Assembly (NCBI RefSeq): GCF_900111175.1
Contig: NZ_FOGI01000002.1
Location: forward strand, 480,022 to 544,021
DNA length: 64,000 nt
Direction: 5' to 3'
DNA from: Actinokineospora terrae
GTDB taxonomy: Bacteria; Actinomycetota; Actinomycetes; Mycobacteriales; Pseudonocardiaceae
Each line of letters opens with the position of its first letter. Position 1 is the stretch's first letter. The notes under the pieces were generated by a model that saw only the letters and a list, made by a program, of their open reading frames with translations, had not been told where the DNA came from and did no database searches. The translations under genes and the position numbers were made by a program. This document shows, one piece after another, positions 16,965 through 25,447 of the stretch.

Positions 16965-18362
16965 TTAGACGGACTTGGGTTCGGGGTGGGTGGGGGTGTG
17001 GGCTTGGCGTTGGCTTGGTAGGTCGGTGGTGTTGGGGTGGGCGGTGACGCGGAGGCGGAGGCCGCGGGGGCGCAGGGTCGCGGTGGGAGACGCGCGGACT
17101 TCGGTGCCGGCGACGGGCTCGATGTGCCATCGGGTGGTGATGGCGGCTAGGACGATGCTGATCTCGGTCAGGGCGAAGGTGTTGGCGACGCACTTGCGCG
17201 GGCCCCCGCCGAACGGCAGGTACGGCGAGCGGGGCGTCGGCGCCGAGGTCCACCGGTCGAGGTCGAACCGGTGCGGGTCCGGGTAGCGGTCCGGGCGGTG
17301 GTGCACCAGGTGCGGGCTGATGATCACCGCCGTGTCGGCCGGGATCTCGTGGTCGCCGAGCCGGGTGGCCATGGTGGTGGTGCGGGTGAACATCCACACC
17401 GGCGGCCACCGGCGCATCGTCTCCGTGATCAACCTCCCGGTGGTCGTGTCGTGGCCCGCCGCCACCCGCGTGGCCAGGATCCCCGCCGCCTCGGCCCGGA
17501 CCCGCGCCTGCAACTCGGCGTCGGTGCCCAGCACGTGCAGCGCCCACGCCAGCGTGCTGGCGGCGGTCTCCGACCCCGCGATGAAGAACGTGATCAGCTG
17601 GTCGGTCAACTCGACATCGGTCGACCGCCCCCTGGTCTGCGGGTCCTGCGCCGCGAGCAACGCCGAGAGCAGGTCGCCGTTGTCGGAACCGTCGCCCGCG
17701 ACGGTGCGCCTGCGCTCCACCACGATCTGGTGCAGCGTCTGCCGCAGCCGCACCGTCGCCTTCCGGTAGGCCCGGTTGCCCGGCGTCGGCACGTTGTCCA
17801 GGATCGGCGGCGTCATCATCCGCCGGTACATCCCGGTGAGCAGGACCGTGGTGTCGGCCAGCACCTGGTCCAGCCCGGCCTCGGACAGCGTGTCGGAGAA
17901 CATGGTCGCCGCCACGATGCGGGACGTGATCGCCACCAACCGCGGCAACACGTCGAGCACCTCACCGTCGCCCCAGCTCCCCGCCGCGGCCGCCGCCTCC
18001 CGCGCCATCACCCGCGCGTAGTCCGGCAGCCTGCTCGCGTGGAACGCGGGCTGCACCAGCCGACGCTGCCGCCGGTGCAGGTGGTGCGGACACGAGGACA
18101 GGCCGTCCCCCGCGAACTCCCGAACCCGATCCCCGAACGGACCTCCCTTGTCGAAGACGTGGTCGTCCCGCAGCACCACGTCGGTCAGCTCCACCCCGCA
18201 CACCACGACCGCCCGCATCGGCCCCAGCCGCACCCGCACCAGATCGCCCAGCGCGGGCAACGACTCCAGGAACCCCAACGGATCACGCACCAATCGCGGC
18301 GCGTGCCCCAACACCGGCACCGCCCCCGGCGCGGACGGGATGGTGCTGAACGGGTTCGCCAT
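16965..18362 (-). CDS. Cytochrome P450
   Basis: A 465-residue soluble bacterial P450. The oxygen-binding I-helix has FFIAGSETAAST (AGxET), the K-helix ETMRRW (ExxR), and the heme loop FGGGPRKC with Cys391 as axial ligand. The ATG is preceded by GGAGG at about 8 nt; the longer frame upstream runs through a simple repeat and is unlikely to be coding. The general look resembles terpene- or fatty-acid-type actinomycete P450s such as pentalenene oxygenases, but the substrate cannot be told. No ferredoxin or reductase gene is adjacent, so electron partners are elsewhere. The C-terminal 25 residues are a basic, Pro/His/Thr-rich tail beyond the fold. Confidence 0.9.
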   Translation of the reverse strand: MANPFSTIPSAPGAVPVLGHAPRLVRDPLGFLESLPALGDLVRVRLGPMRAVVVCGVELTDVVLRDDHVFDKGGPFGDRVREFAGDGLSSCPHHLHRRQRRLVQPAFHASRLPDYARVMAREAAAAAGSWGDGEVLDVLPRLVAITSRIVAATMFSDTLSEAGLDQVLADTTVLLTGMYRRMMTPPILDNVPTPGNRAYRKATVRLRQTLHQIVVERRRTVAGDGSDNGDLLSALLAAQDPQTRGRSTDVELTDQLITFFIAGSETAASTLAWALHVLGTDAELQARVRAEAAGILATRVAAGHDTTTGRLITETMRRWPPVWMFTRTTTMATRLGDHEIPADTAVIISPHLVHHRPDRYPDPHRFDLDRWTSAPTPRSPYLPFGGGPRKCVANTFALTEISIVLAAITTRWHIEPVAGTEVRASPTATLRPRGLRLRVTAHPNTTDLPSQRQAHTPTHPEPKSV

Positions 18363-18847
18363 CGCTGGGTGCCTCCGATGCGGTGCGGACCTGAGGTCCA
18401 CGCGGGCAATCCACAAGCCGGTCACAACAACCGCGTCCACCGTAGGCGCCGCCAAGATGACCTTCCAAGGAAGATCACTCGTACCGGTGATCCCGCACCG
18501 AACCCCACACCACCGACCCCGCACCCCGGCGGAGAACCCCGCCGGCACTCGGGCACTCTGGCACTCGGGCACTCGGGCACTCGGGCCGGAGAACCACCTC
18601 CTTCGACAACGTGGCAACGATCAGGACGACGCACACCATCTGCTCGGGCGGACGGCAGAGATCAGGACACCTCCCCCGGGTAGCGGATCCGACGACATGC
18701 GGTGGCGGAACAGGATTGTCAGTGCTGGGCGGCGACCACACCGGGTTGACAGCGACATCGACGTTGGCGGCACGGTCGGTGCGAGTAGCGAGGTCGGCAT
18801 GGCGGCAAGGCTCGGTTCCAGTGTCGGTGTCGGTGTCGGCGGCGGTG
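18363..18847. other. 485-bp intergenic region
   Basis: Lies between the P450 start and the end of the DHA2 exporter. It holds an 8-bp tandem repeat (listed separately) and low-complexity GGTGTC repeats at its right end, and must contain the P450 promoter. No convincing gene was found on either strand. Confidence 0.6.
18544..18583. repeat. Five tandem copies of GGCACTCG
   Basis: An exact 8-bp unit occurs five times head to tail; only the second copy differs (last base T). It lies about 180 bp upstream of the P450 start. Confidence 0.9.
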
Positions 18848-20314
18848 TCAGTGTTGGCGGGTGCGGCGGCGGGCCAGGGGGACGAGGTTCAGCAGGAGTC
18901 CCGCGACAGCGACGCCGGTGACCAGGTTGAGGCCGGGGCGGAACGCGCTGAGGTCGGTGGCCGTCGAGCCCGCGAGGACGGCGGTGACCACGGCGAGGAC
19001 CAGCGCGGAGCCGACCTGGCCCGAGGTCTGCAGCAGCCCGGCCGCCAGGCCCTGTTCGGCGTCGTCGATGCCGTCGGTGCCCTGGGCCATGATGGCGCTG
19101 AACCCGAACCCGAACCCGCCGCCGAGTAAGAGCATCGTGGGCAGGATGGCCAGTGGGTAGTCCGGCGTGGTGCCCGCGGACACGAGGAACCACACGTACC
19201 CGAGGCTCAGCGACACCATCGAGGCCAGGATCAGCCGCTCGGTGCCGTACCGGTCGATCAACCTGCCGACCAGCGGCGAGCCGAGCACGACCACGATGCC
19301 CGCGGGCAGCAGGGCGAGCGCCATCGTCAGCGGTGCCCAGCCGAGGACGTTCTGCAGGTAGATCGTCATCATGAACTGGAAGCTGATGTAGGACCCCATC
19401 AGCGCGACCACGCTCAGGTTCGCCCGCACCACCGAGCCGATGCGCAGGATGCCCAGCCGGATCAGCGGGTGCGCGATGCGGTTCTCGATCAGGACGAAGG
19501 TGGTCAGCAGCGCGACGACCGCGGCCACCGACGCCAGCGTGATCGGTGACAGCCACCCGCGTTCCGGTGCGGTGACGACGGTGTAGACCGCGAGCAGCGT
19601 GCCCCCGGTGAGCGTGACGGCGCCCCAGATGTCGTGGCCGCCTTCGGCTCGCGCGGTGTCTCGCGGGATCAGCCGCATGCCGACCACCAGTGCCGCGAGC
19701 GCGATGGGCACCGGCGTGAGGAACGTCCAGCGCCACCCGGCGCTGGTGAGCAGGCCACCCAGGATCAGGCCGGAGGAGTACCCGCTGGCGCCGAACACGG
19801 TGAAGATCGACAGCGCCCGGTTGCGGGCGGGCCCCTCGGCGAAGGTCGTGGTCAGGATGGACATGGCGGTCGGCGCGGTGAAGGCGGCGGCGAGGCCCTT
19901 GATGAACCGGGTGACCACGAGCAGCACCCCGTCGTCGACGAGGCCGCCGACGAGGGAGGCCACCGCGAAGGCGGCCAGGGCGACGAGGAACACCCGGCGG
20001 CGGCCGAGCAGGTCGGCGGTGCGGCCGCCGAGCAGCAGCAGCCCGCCGTAGCCGAGGACGTAACCGTTCACCAGCCATTGCAGCGAGGACTCGGACATGC
20101 CGAGTTCGGCGCCGATGGACGGCAGCGCAACGCCGACCATGGACACGTCCATGCCGTCGAGGAAGAGCACGACGCACAGGACGGCCAGCACGCCCCAGAG
20201 GCGGGCGGGCCAGGCGGCGGCGGTCGGGTCGGGGAGGGGACCGGTGGTGGCACCGGGTCCGGGGACAGGGCCTGCGGCCGAGGCAGGGGCCGTGGGCGTT
20301 TCGAGGAAAGGCAC
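18848..20314 (-). CDS. DHA2-family (14-TM) MFS drug exporter
   Basis: A 488-residue membrane protein with about 14 helices. The N-terminal half shows FLDGMDVSMVGVALPSI with the WLVNGYVLGYG segment (motif D/C region of DHA2 pumps), LGRRR in the helix 2-3 loop, and GWRWTFLTPVPIA, the helix 5-6 hallmark of EmrB/QacA exporters. It is divergent from a MarR regulator with 100 bp between the starts, the usual setting of a drug-inducible efflux pump. The start is GTG with no strong ribosome site; a Gly/Pro-rich cytosolic leader of about 35 residues precedes helix 1. Confidence 0.92.
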   Translation of the reverse strand: MPFLETPTAPASAAGPVPGPGATTGPLPDPTAAAWPARLWGVLAVLCVVLFLDGMDVSMVGVALPSIGAELGMSESSLQWLVNGYVLGYGGLLLLGGRTADLLGRRRVFLVALAAFAVASLVGGLVDDGVLLVVTRFIKGLAAAFTAPTAMSILTTTFAEGPARNRALSIFTVFGASGYSSGLILGGLLTSAGWRWTFLTPVPIALAALVVGMRLIPRDTARAEGGHDIWGAVTLTGGTLLAVYTVVTAPERGWLSPITLASVAAVVALLTTFVLIENRIAHPLIRLGILRIGSVVRANLSVVALMGSYISFQFMMTIYLQNVLGWAPLTMALALLPAGIVVVLGSPLVGRLIDRYGTERLILASMVSLSLGYVWFLVSAGTTPDYPLAILPTMLLLGGGFGFGFSAIMAQGTDGIDDAEQGLAAGLLQTSGQVGSALVLAVVTAVLAGSTATDLSAFRPGLNLVTGVAVAGLLLNLVPLARRRTRQH

Positions 20315-20344
20315 ACTCGAAAACTACATGCGCTCGCATCTAAT

Positions 20345-20407
20345 GCGCCAACATAATATGCCAACGGGTAAGATGCTTTGACATAAGTTGTTGGCGCGTG
20401 GTAGGGT
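20345..20407. promoter_or_regulatory. MarR promoter with GCCAAC half-sites
   Basis: Arms GCGCCAAC (20345-20352) and GTTGGCGC (20390-20397) form an inverted pair; a further GCCAAC lies at 20360-20365. A -35-like TTGACA (20378-20383) and -10-like TAGGGT (20402-20407) are spaced by 18 bp, and the ATG of the MarR gene comes 7 nt later, so the mRNA is probably leaderless. The right arm lies in the promoter spacer, a position suited to autorepression. Confidence 0.6.
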
Positions 20408-20414
20408 GCCCGCC

Positions 20415-20795
20415 ATGGCGCAGGGACCGGAGCTCGTCGACCAGTGGCGGTCGATGACCGCGCGCTACAACGAGATCGCCTGCAGGCTCGACCGGGAGCT
20501 CGAGGAGTCCCACGGCGTCAGCATGAACGAGTTCGAGACCCTCGACCGGCTCGCCGCGCACGACGCGGACAAACTCCGGATGCTGGACCTCGCCGCAGCC
20601 ATGTACCTCAGCCAGAGCGCGCTCTCCCGCACCGTCGCCCGCCTGGAACGCGCGGGCCTGGTCGAACGCGCCCTGTGCGAGGCCGACCGCCGCGGCGTCT
20701 TCGTCCGCATCACCGACGCGGGCCGCGACCGCTACCGCGCCGCCAGCGAGACGCACCGCAACATCCTGGCCGAGCACCTGTCCGCGGCGGACTAG
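20415..20795 (+). CDS. MarR family transcriptional regulator
   Basis: A 126-residue winged-helix protein. The MarR core spans ~20-115: recognition helix in YLSQSALSRTVARLERAGLV and the wing RALCEADRRGVFVRIT, with the D-R-R turn typical of the family. It faces a DHA2 exporter and presumably represses both. The ATG at 20415 is preferred over an upstream TTG because it lies 7 nt after TAGGGT in a promoter with a good -35, the spacing seen in leaderless actinobacterial genes. Confidence 0.92.
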   Translation: MAQGPELVDQWRSMTARYNEIACRLDRELEESHGVSMNEFETLDRLAAHDADKLRMLDLAAAMYLSQSALSRTVARLERAGLVERALCEADRRGVFVRITDAGRDRYRAASETHRNILAEHLSAAD

Positions 20796-21142
20796 CCCGG
20801 ATCGAGGCCTGGATCAGTCGAGGATCCGAGCTTCACGTAGATGTGCAGCAGGTGGGTCTTCACCGTCGCCTCGCTGATGCAGAGCTCTGCCGGGAGCACA
20901 TCGGAATCCGTGTCGTGCCGACTCGACCTCCACGAACCCCGCCAGCGACCGGACCCGCTCCCGCAACGCGGTGAGCCCGAACCCGGGGCGGCCGAGGTCT
21001 CGATCCCCGCCCCGTCGTCGCGGACGTCCAGGACGATCACGTCCTCCATGTAGGACACACGAACCACCAGTGCCAGATGGCGAGCACGGCAGCGATAACC
21101 ACGGTGATCAGATGGACGTTGGTCGCCACGGACACATTGCAC
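20792..21142 (-). pseudogene. Remnant of a histidine kinase / LuxR response-regulator pair
   Basis: Read leftwards, the segment starts with a kinase ATPase-domain G box (VLDVRDDGAGIET). It continues in a second frame with RPGFGLTALRERVRSLAGFVEVES, the normal NarL-type kinase end, and returns to the first frame as the start of a LuxR helix-turn-helix (CISEATVKTHLLHIYVKLG). A frameshift and an internal deletion have thus joined the end of a sensor kinase to the end of its regulator. An open frame of 116 codons crosses the scar but has no intact domain. The intact two-component pair at 27.1-29.0 kb is a different copy. Confidence 0.75.
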
Positions 21143-21205
21143 GCCAACGCAAGTAGGGCGCTAGAGCCCAGATCTGGTCCCAGCGTTGTTGTTCGTGTGC
21201 GGAGT

Positions 21206-21962
21206 TCACCGCGCTGCCGTCCGGTAGGTGAGGCGGCGGAGCAGCACCTCGGCTGGACCTCTTACGCCCGCTTGGCGCAACAGGTCGGCGAGCAGCACTG
21301 AGACAACCCACGTCGCGAGTGCAATCACCGCCACTTCTGCCGTACCGAGCGTCTCGCCCGGTCCGAGGGTGTAGGACGACAGGAGTGCCACGAAGACCAC
21401 GGATTGGAACAGGTAGCAGCTAAACGATCGTTCCCCGCACGCGGTGATGGCGAGCACCACCGGTCCACGCCGATTCCCGATGCGCAGTGCGACCAAGCCG
21501 ATCAGCGCCGCATAGCCCAACCGCCCGCGATGCCGGTAACACGCGCAACGCCGATGTGATCCAGAGCGCGGCCATGCCCTCTGGTTCCCAGAACCCGCCA
21601 ACCGCAAGGCCAGCCGATAATCCACCTAGCAGACTCAGACCGATGGCGGCCGTCAGGGGCAGCAACGCGCGATGCCATGCGGGATCGGAGATCACCCCGC
21701 GCCGAGCGGCCCACGTACCGACCAAGGCAGCGCAACCGACACAGAGCATGCCCAGCGGTGTCATGAGCCACTCCACTGGGCGTAACGCCATCGCCTCAAG
21801 TGGATCGGTGGTCTCGAAGGAGAAGAAGAGCGACCGCGCACCACCGAGCGCCCCTATCCACCGGTCGGCCACTCGGATCGACCGATCAGTTGATGCGCCC
21901 GTCCCCGTCCGCCACAAGAGAGCCACCGCCCCGGACCGCGAAGCCATCCACAGTAGACACAA
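21206..21962 (-). pseudogene. Frameshifted DUF418 (YeiB-like) membrane protein remnant
   Basis: Two overlapping frames together give the C-terminal half of a DUF418 protein. The first carries membrane helices and ends near SALRVLP. The second resumes with GRLGYAALIGLVALRIG and contains the family signature CGERSFSCYLFQSVVF, ending RGPAEVLLRRLTY. One frameshift around 21515-21530 separates them, and the N-terminal half of the family is missing. Together with the neighbouring kinase remnant this marks a 1.2-kb region of decay. Confidence 0.75.
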
Positions 21963-21963
21963 A

Positions 21964-21994
21964 GCTGCCCGGGCCAGATGGTGGCCCGGGCAGC
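21964..21994 (-). terminator. Strong terminator of the chitinase gene
   Basis: A perfect 13-bp stem GCTGCCCGGGCCA/TGGCCCGGGCAGC with a 5-nt loop lies 14 bp beyond the chitinase stop and is followed by a short T run on the minus strand. Confidence 0.85.
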
Positions 21995-22008
21995 GGAAGA
22001 GCAGCGGA

Positions 22009-23631
22009 TCAGCCGGTGAAGCCCGCGGTGATGGCGGTGAACTCCCAGTTCGGGCGGTCGCGGTTGACCGCCCAGAAGGAGAACCTGCCGATGTGGTTGG
22101 CGTTGGACCAGTCGCGGATCCGGGTCCAGATCTGCGGGGTGGTGTTCTCGCCCGCGTCGCTGGCGTTGTTCATGCCGGAGATGCCGACGTGGGCGTAGGC
22201 CTCGGCGTCGGTCCAGCCGAAGGTGGACTTGAGCTTGTTCTTCAGGCCCTCGGTGGAGTTGACGGTGGCGGCGTACATGTCGGCGGCGCCGCCGAAGTTG
22301 AAGGGCATGATGGTGAAGTTGTCGATGTTGGCGTTGAGCGCCTTGGCCTGCTCGATGAGCCGGTTGCCCCAGGAGTTCGGGCCGGTGTTGAGGGTCGGGA
22401 AGGTGAGGATGGTGCGCAGGCCGGGGTTGTTGGTCTTGACGATCTTGAGCGCGGTGAGGATCCGGTCCTGCACGGCGGCGCTCTCGAACTCGTCGGTGTT
22501 CTCGATGTCGACGTCGATGGCCTTGAGGCCGTAGGCGTCGATCACCTTCTGGTAGGCGCCCGCCAGCAGTTCGGCGGTGGCGCAGTTCGGGCCGAGCTTG
22601 TTGCCGCTCCACCCGCCGATCGACGGGACGATGTCACCGCCCGCCGCGCGGATGGCCTTGACGTTGTTCTCGTCCACGCCGCCCTTGAGCGGGCGCTGGC
22701 TGTCCCAGGTCGGGTTGCAGCCGTTCTGGGCGAGGATGAACGCCATGGTGAACCACTTGACGCCGGTCGCGCGCATCACGTCCGCCGCGGCAGGCGGGTT
22801 GCCCCACCCGAGGTAGAGGTACGGCGCGGCCTGGATGAAGCGCGGGCCGGGGTTGCCGTCGTCCTTACCGGTGGTCGCGGTGACCGCGGCCGACGCGGGA
22901 GAGGTGTTGCCAGCGGCGTCCTTGGCCCGAACCGTGAAGCTGTAAGAGGTGCTGGGCGAGAGACCGGTGACGGTAGCGCTAGTGCCGGTGGCCGGGGTTA
23001 CCTGCCCGGACCGGACGACCTCGTAACCGGTGACGCCCACGTTGTCCGTCGAGGCATCCCAAGCGAGCGAGACGCTGTTCGCGGTGACACTGGTGACCCG
23101 GGGGTTCGCGGGCGCGGTCGGCGCCTGCGTGTCGTTACCGCCACCGCCACCAGGACCGTCGAGCGCGATGTCGTCCGCGTTGTAGGTGCCCTGGCCGTAC
23201 CAACCGTGCAGGTAGACCTCCGCACTGGTCTGACTCGCGGTGGTCGTGAACGAGATACTGAGCTGGGTGTAGCCGGAAGCCGAGTTGGCCCACTTGACCG
23301 CGCCGCCGGTGACACCGAGGTGCACGTAGTTGCCGCGCACCCACCCGGACAGCGTGTACGCGGTGCTCGGCTTGACCGCCACCGTCTGGGCGCAGCGGGC
23401 GTTGTTGCTCGCCGACGCGGCACCGGCGAGGGCCTTGCTCCCGCCGTGCACGGGGGTGCCGACCACGGAGCCGGTGCCACCCGCGCAGGTCCAGCCGGAC
23501 AGCGTGCCGGACTCGAAGCCGGGGTTGGTGAGCAGGTTGTCGGCGTGGGCGGCGATCGGGGTGATCACCAACCCCGCGGCGATGAGCGCTGCGGCGCCCA
23601 AGCCGGTGAACAAGCGATGTCGGGTACGCAC
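22009..23631 (-). CDS. Secreted GH18 chitinase with carbohydrate-binding and fibronectin III domains
   Basis: The product is 540 residues. A Sec signal peptide ends at about AHA-DN (residue ~27). A beta-sandwich carbohydrate-binding module (~28-155, NLLTNPGFESG start), a Gly-rich linker, one FnIII domain (~165-255) and a GH18 catalytic barrel (~262-540) follow. The catalytic strand reads KAIDVDIE at 370-377: the acid/base Glu377 and Asp375/Asp373 are present, while the first Asp of the DxxDxDxE motif is Lys. This is seen in some ChiA-like branches with divergent first position. The GTG start has GGGAGG upstream. A DasR-type site lies ~70 bp upstream, linking expression to N-acetylglucosamine. 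Role: extracellular chitin breakdown. Confidence 0.93.
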   Translation of the reverse strand: MRTRHRLFTGLGAAALIAAGLVITPIAAHADNLLTNPGFESGTLSGWTCAGGTGSVVGTPVHGGSKALAGAASASNNARCAQTVAVKPSTAYTLSGWVRGNYVHLGVTGGAVKWANSASGYTQLSISFTTTASQTSAEVYLHGWYGQGTYNADDIALDGPGGGGGNDTQAPTAPANPRVTSVTANSVSLAWDASTDNVGVTGYEVVRSGQVTPATGTSATVTGLSPSTSYSFTVRAKDAAGNTSPASAAVTATTGKDDGNPGPRFIQAAPYLYLGWGNPPAAADVMRATGVKWFTMAFILAQNGCNPTWDSQRPLKGGVDENNVKAIRAAGGDIVPSIGGWSGNKLGPNCATAELLAGAYQKVIDAYGLKAIDVDIENTDEFESAAVQDRILTALKIVKTNNPGLRTILTFPTLNTGPNSWGNRLIEQAKALNANIDNFTIMPFNFGGAADMYAATVNSTEGLKNKLKSTFGWTDAEAYAHVGISGMNNASDAGENTTPQIWTRIRDWSNANHIGRFSFWAVNRDRPNWEFTAITAGFTG

Positions 23632-23697
23632 GGGACCTCCCGGGTGAGGTGGGCTGACGGGGAGTGCAGGGGATGCGTCGGCCGGACCGATCAGGGA

Positions 23698-23713
23698 ATT
23701 GGTCTGGACCATA
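23698..23713. promoter_or_regulatory. DasR-responsive element (dre) upstream of the chitinase
   Basis: The core TGGTCTGGACCA (23700-23711) matches the known DasR consensus core TGGTCTAGACCA at 11 of 12 positions, with dyad arms GGTC/GACC intact. DasR is the GntR-type regulator of chitin and aminosugar genes in actinomycetes, and chitinase promoters are its classic targets. Confidence 0.8.
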
Positions 23714-23825
23714 TGTCGGATTGAAGTGCAGTGCCGGGAAGGTGTCAATAGTGGGGAAATCGCGGTCCACCGGGTGATTCCGATATCCGGACACCGGCGT
23801 GCGGCCGACCGCGCGCCGCCAATCA

Positions 23826-23836
23826 TCCACTGTGGA
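23826..23836. repeat. Interspersed near-palindrome TCCACTGTGGA (intergenic copy)
   Basis: One of seven exact TCCAC(A/T)GTGGA copies in the window (others start at 579, 33982, 35946, 40138, 44906 and 45978). One-mismatch copies lie near 21947, 45449 and 57686. This copy lies between the chitinase and the downstream hypothetical gene. Confidence 0.8.
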
Positions 23837-23853
23837 CGTCACAGGTCACTCGG

Positions 23854-23879
23854 ATGGCGTAACGATCATGGCGTAACGA
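23854..23879. promoter_or_regulatory. Direct repeat ATGGCGTAACGA x2
   Basis: Two identical 12-mers (23854-23865 and 23868-23879), with a 14-bp period, lie 65-90 bp upstream of the hypothetical gene start. Each contains GCGTAAC, the same heptamer that forms the arms of the ArsR operator at 25421-25440. Confidence 0.55.
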
Positions 23880-23943
23880 GCCGCGTACGTCGCACGAAGA
23901 GCGTGGTGTCAACACCCCCCCATACCGGAAACGAAGGTGGCCG

Positions 23944-24384
23944 ATGCCGTCCGCGAGCGAGACCGTCACGAAGTGGCCCAACATCCACCACACGCTGACC
24001 ACCATGGTGCAGATCGACTTCGGCACGCCGTCAGTGGACTACGAGGGCAAGTCCGACGGTGGTTGGATCTACCTCAACGGCCTCAAGGTCACCCTCGGCG
24101 ACACGGTGGTCGACGCGCACATCACCATCACCAAGCCCAGCAAGAAGGGCGCGGGCACCGACACCTGGAACCTGTGCCACCTCACCCTCACCCGCAAGGA
24201 GAACCCGCACGTGTTCTACGAGGTGAGCGACGACGGTGAGGTCAAGACCACCGACAAGCTCATCGACATGGCGGGCAAGAACCGCAAGGCCTCCGAGCAC
24301 TACGTGGGCAACCAGATCAACGACGCGAAGGTCGTCAACGCCGTCAAGAGCGACATCGCGCAGCTGTTCGCGCACCTGGCCTAG
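23944..24384 (+). CDS. Hypothetical protein, 146 residues
   Basis: Not recognised. The product is soluble, mixed in charge, with no signal peptide or helix long enough to cross a membrane. It looks like an all-beta N-terminal part (DFGTPSVDYEGKSDGGWIYL, TVVDAHITITKPSKK) with short alternating strands, then a helical C-terminal third. ATG is preceded by GAAGG. A strong hairpin follows, so it is probably monocistronic. Because a direct repeat containing the ArsR-type heptamer lies upstream, control by the nearby ArsR protein is possible. Confidence 0.7.
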   Translation: MPSASETVTKWPNIHHTLTTMVQIDFGTPSVDYEGKSDGGWIYLNGLKVTLGDTVVDAHITITKPSKKGAGTDTWNLCHLTLTRKENPHVFYEVSDDGEVKTTDKLIDMAGKNRKASEHYVGNQINDAKVVNAVKSDIAQLFAHLA

Positions 24385-24393
24385 CCGCGGGCG

Positions 24394-24419
24394 GCACTGG
24401 GACCGCCCGGTCCCAGTGC
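24394..24419 (+). terminator. Stem-loop terminator
   Basis: A perfect 11-bp stem GCACTGGGACC/GGTCCCAGTGC with loop GCCC lies 10 bp after the hypothetical gene's stop. Confidence 0.75.
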
Positions 24420-24587
24420 GACCCGACCTCACAGCCGCACTCCTCTCATGCCCGCCGCGCCGGGGCCGATTCACCCCTGTACCGCCCTGGCGCGTTGCAC
24501 CCGTCGCACTCCCGAACGACGACCTGTCCCGCTCCCGCCCCGGCTGACTCTTGTGTCATCCAGCCAGGAGCCGAAGGGGACGCACAC

Positions 24588-25367
24588 ATGGGTCGCAACC
24601 GGATCGCCGCTCTCGTCGCCACCGCCATCGCGGCATCCGCCGTGATCGTGACCCAGCTCCCGGTCGCCAACGCCACCGCCGACGAGCAGATCTACGTCGT
24701 CAGCGAGGCCTTCACCTTCGACGAGCCCACCGGTGACGCCAATGTGACCACCGCCGCCAAGGCCACCGCGGACACCTCTTGCTCCGACGCCACCTACGCG
24801 CTCAAGACCTGGAAGGTCGGCTCACTGACCTGGCTCTACAACAGCGCGGGTGTCCCGTCCAACATCGCGGGCACCGCTCTTAACACCATCACGGCCTCTA
24901 CGAACACCGTCGCCAAGGGCGCCAACCGCTGCGGTCAGGCCGCCCTCACCACCTCGACCTACACCTACGGCGGCACCACCACCCTCAAGCCGCAGGTCAG
25001 CTCCAACGGCACCTGCACCGGCAACGACGGCAAGTCGGTCACCGGCTGGGGTGCGCTGCCCACCAAGGTCCTGGCCTACACCTGCACGTTCTACAACGCG
25101 CGCGGCGTCGTCGTCGCCTCTGACACCCTCATCGACAACGTGGCCTACACCTGGTTCACCACCAAGCCCGCCAACTGCACCGGTCAGCAGTACGACTTGG
25201 AGACCACCCTGACCCACGAGCGCCTGCACACCGCCGGCCTCGGCCACGTCGACCAGGCCAAGAACGCCGCCCAGACCATGACCCCGGCCAGCTCCCCCTG
25301 TGACACCTCGCGCCGCCTGCTCGGCGCCGGTGACTACGCGGGCCTCAAGGCCCTGGCGGGCAAGTAG
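24588..25367 (+). CDS. Secreted metzincin-type metalloprotease, paralogue 1
   Basis: The protein has 259 residues. A signal peptide covers ~1-30 (cleavage near ANA-TAD). The zinc site HERLHTAGLGH (210-220) fits HExxHxxGxxH, and a Met at 231 (TMTPASSPC) is suited to be the Met-turn, so this is a metzincin resembling matrixin/M10-like proteases. Six cysteines in the mature part suggest disulfides. The region between ~65 and 195 is strongly conserved in a second copy at 29.2 kb (roughly 80% identity overall by eye), including the zinc site. No prodomain cysteine switch is evident. GAAGGGG precedes the ATG, and a terminator follows. The substrate is unknown. Confidence 0.82.
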   Translation: MGRNRIAALVATAIAASAVIVTQLPVANATADEQIYVVSEAFTFDEPTGDANVTTAAKATADTSCSDATYALKTWKVGSLTWLYNSAGVPSNIAGTALNTITASTNTVAKGANRCGQAALTTSTYTYGGTTTLKPQVSSNGTCTGNDGKSVTGWGALPTKVLAYTCTFYNARGVVVASDTLIDNVAYTWFTTKPANCTGQQYDLETTLTHERLHTAGLGHVDQAKNAAQTMTPASSPCDTSRRLLGAGDYAGLKALAGK

Positions 25368-25378
25368 GCAGCTCGAAG

Positions 25379-25409
25379 AGCCCCCGTGCCACTCGGCGCG
25401 GGGGCTTTT
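25379..25409 (+). terminator. Rho-independent terminator
   Basis: Stem AGCCCCCG/CGGGGGCT followed by TTTT, 12 bp after the metalloprotease stop. Confidence 0.85.
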
Positions 25410-25420
25410 CGCTGGCCAAC

Positions 25421-25440
25421 GCGTAACACATCAGTTACGC
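25421..25440. promoter_or_regulatory. ArsR-type operator overlapping a leaderless promoter
   Basis: A perfect inverted repeat GCGTAAC (25421-25427) / GTTACGC (25434-25440) with a 6-bp spacer. A -10-like TACGCT (25436-25441) overlaps the right arm and lies 6 nt before the GTG of the ArsR gene, so binding would block transcription start: simple autorepression. Confidence 0.75.
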
Positions 25441-25447
25441 TTCTGCC

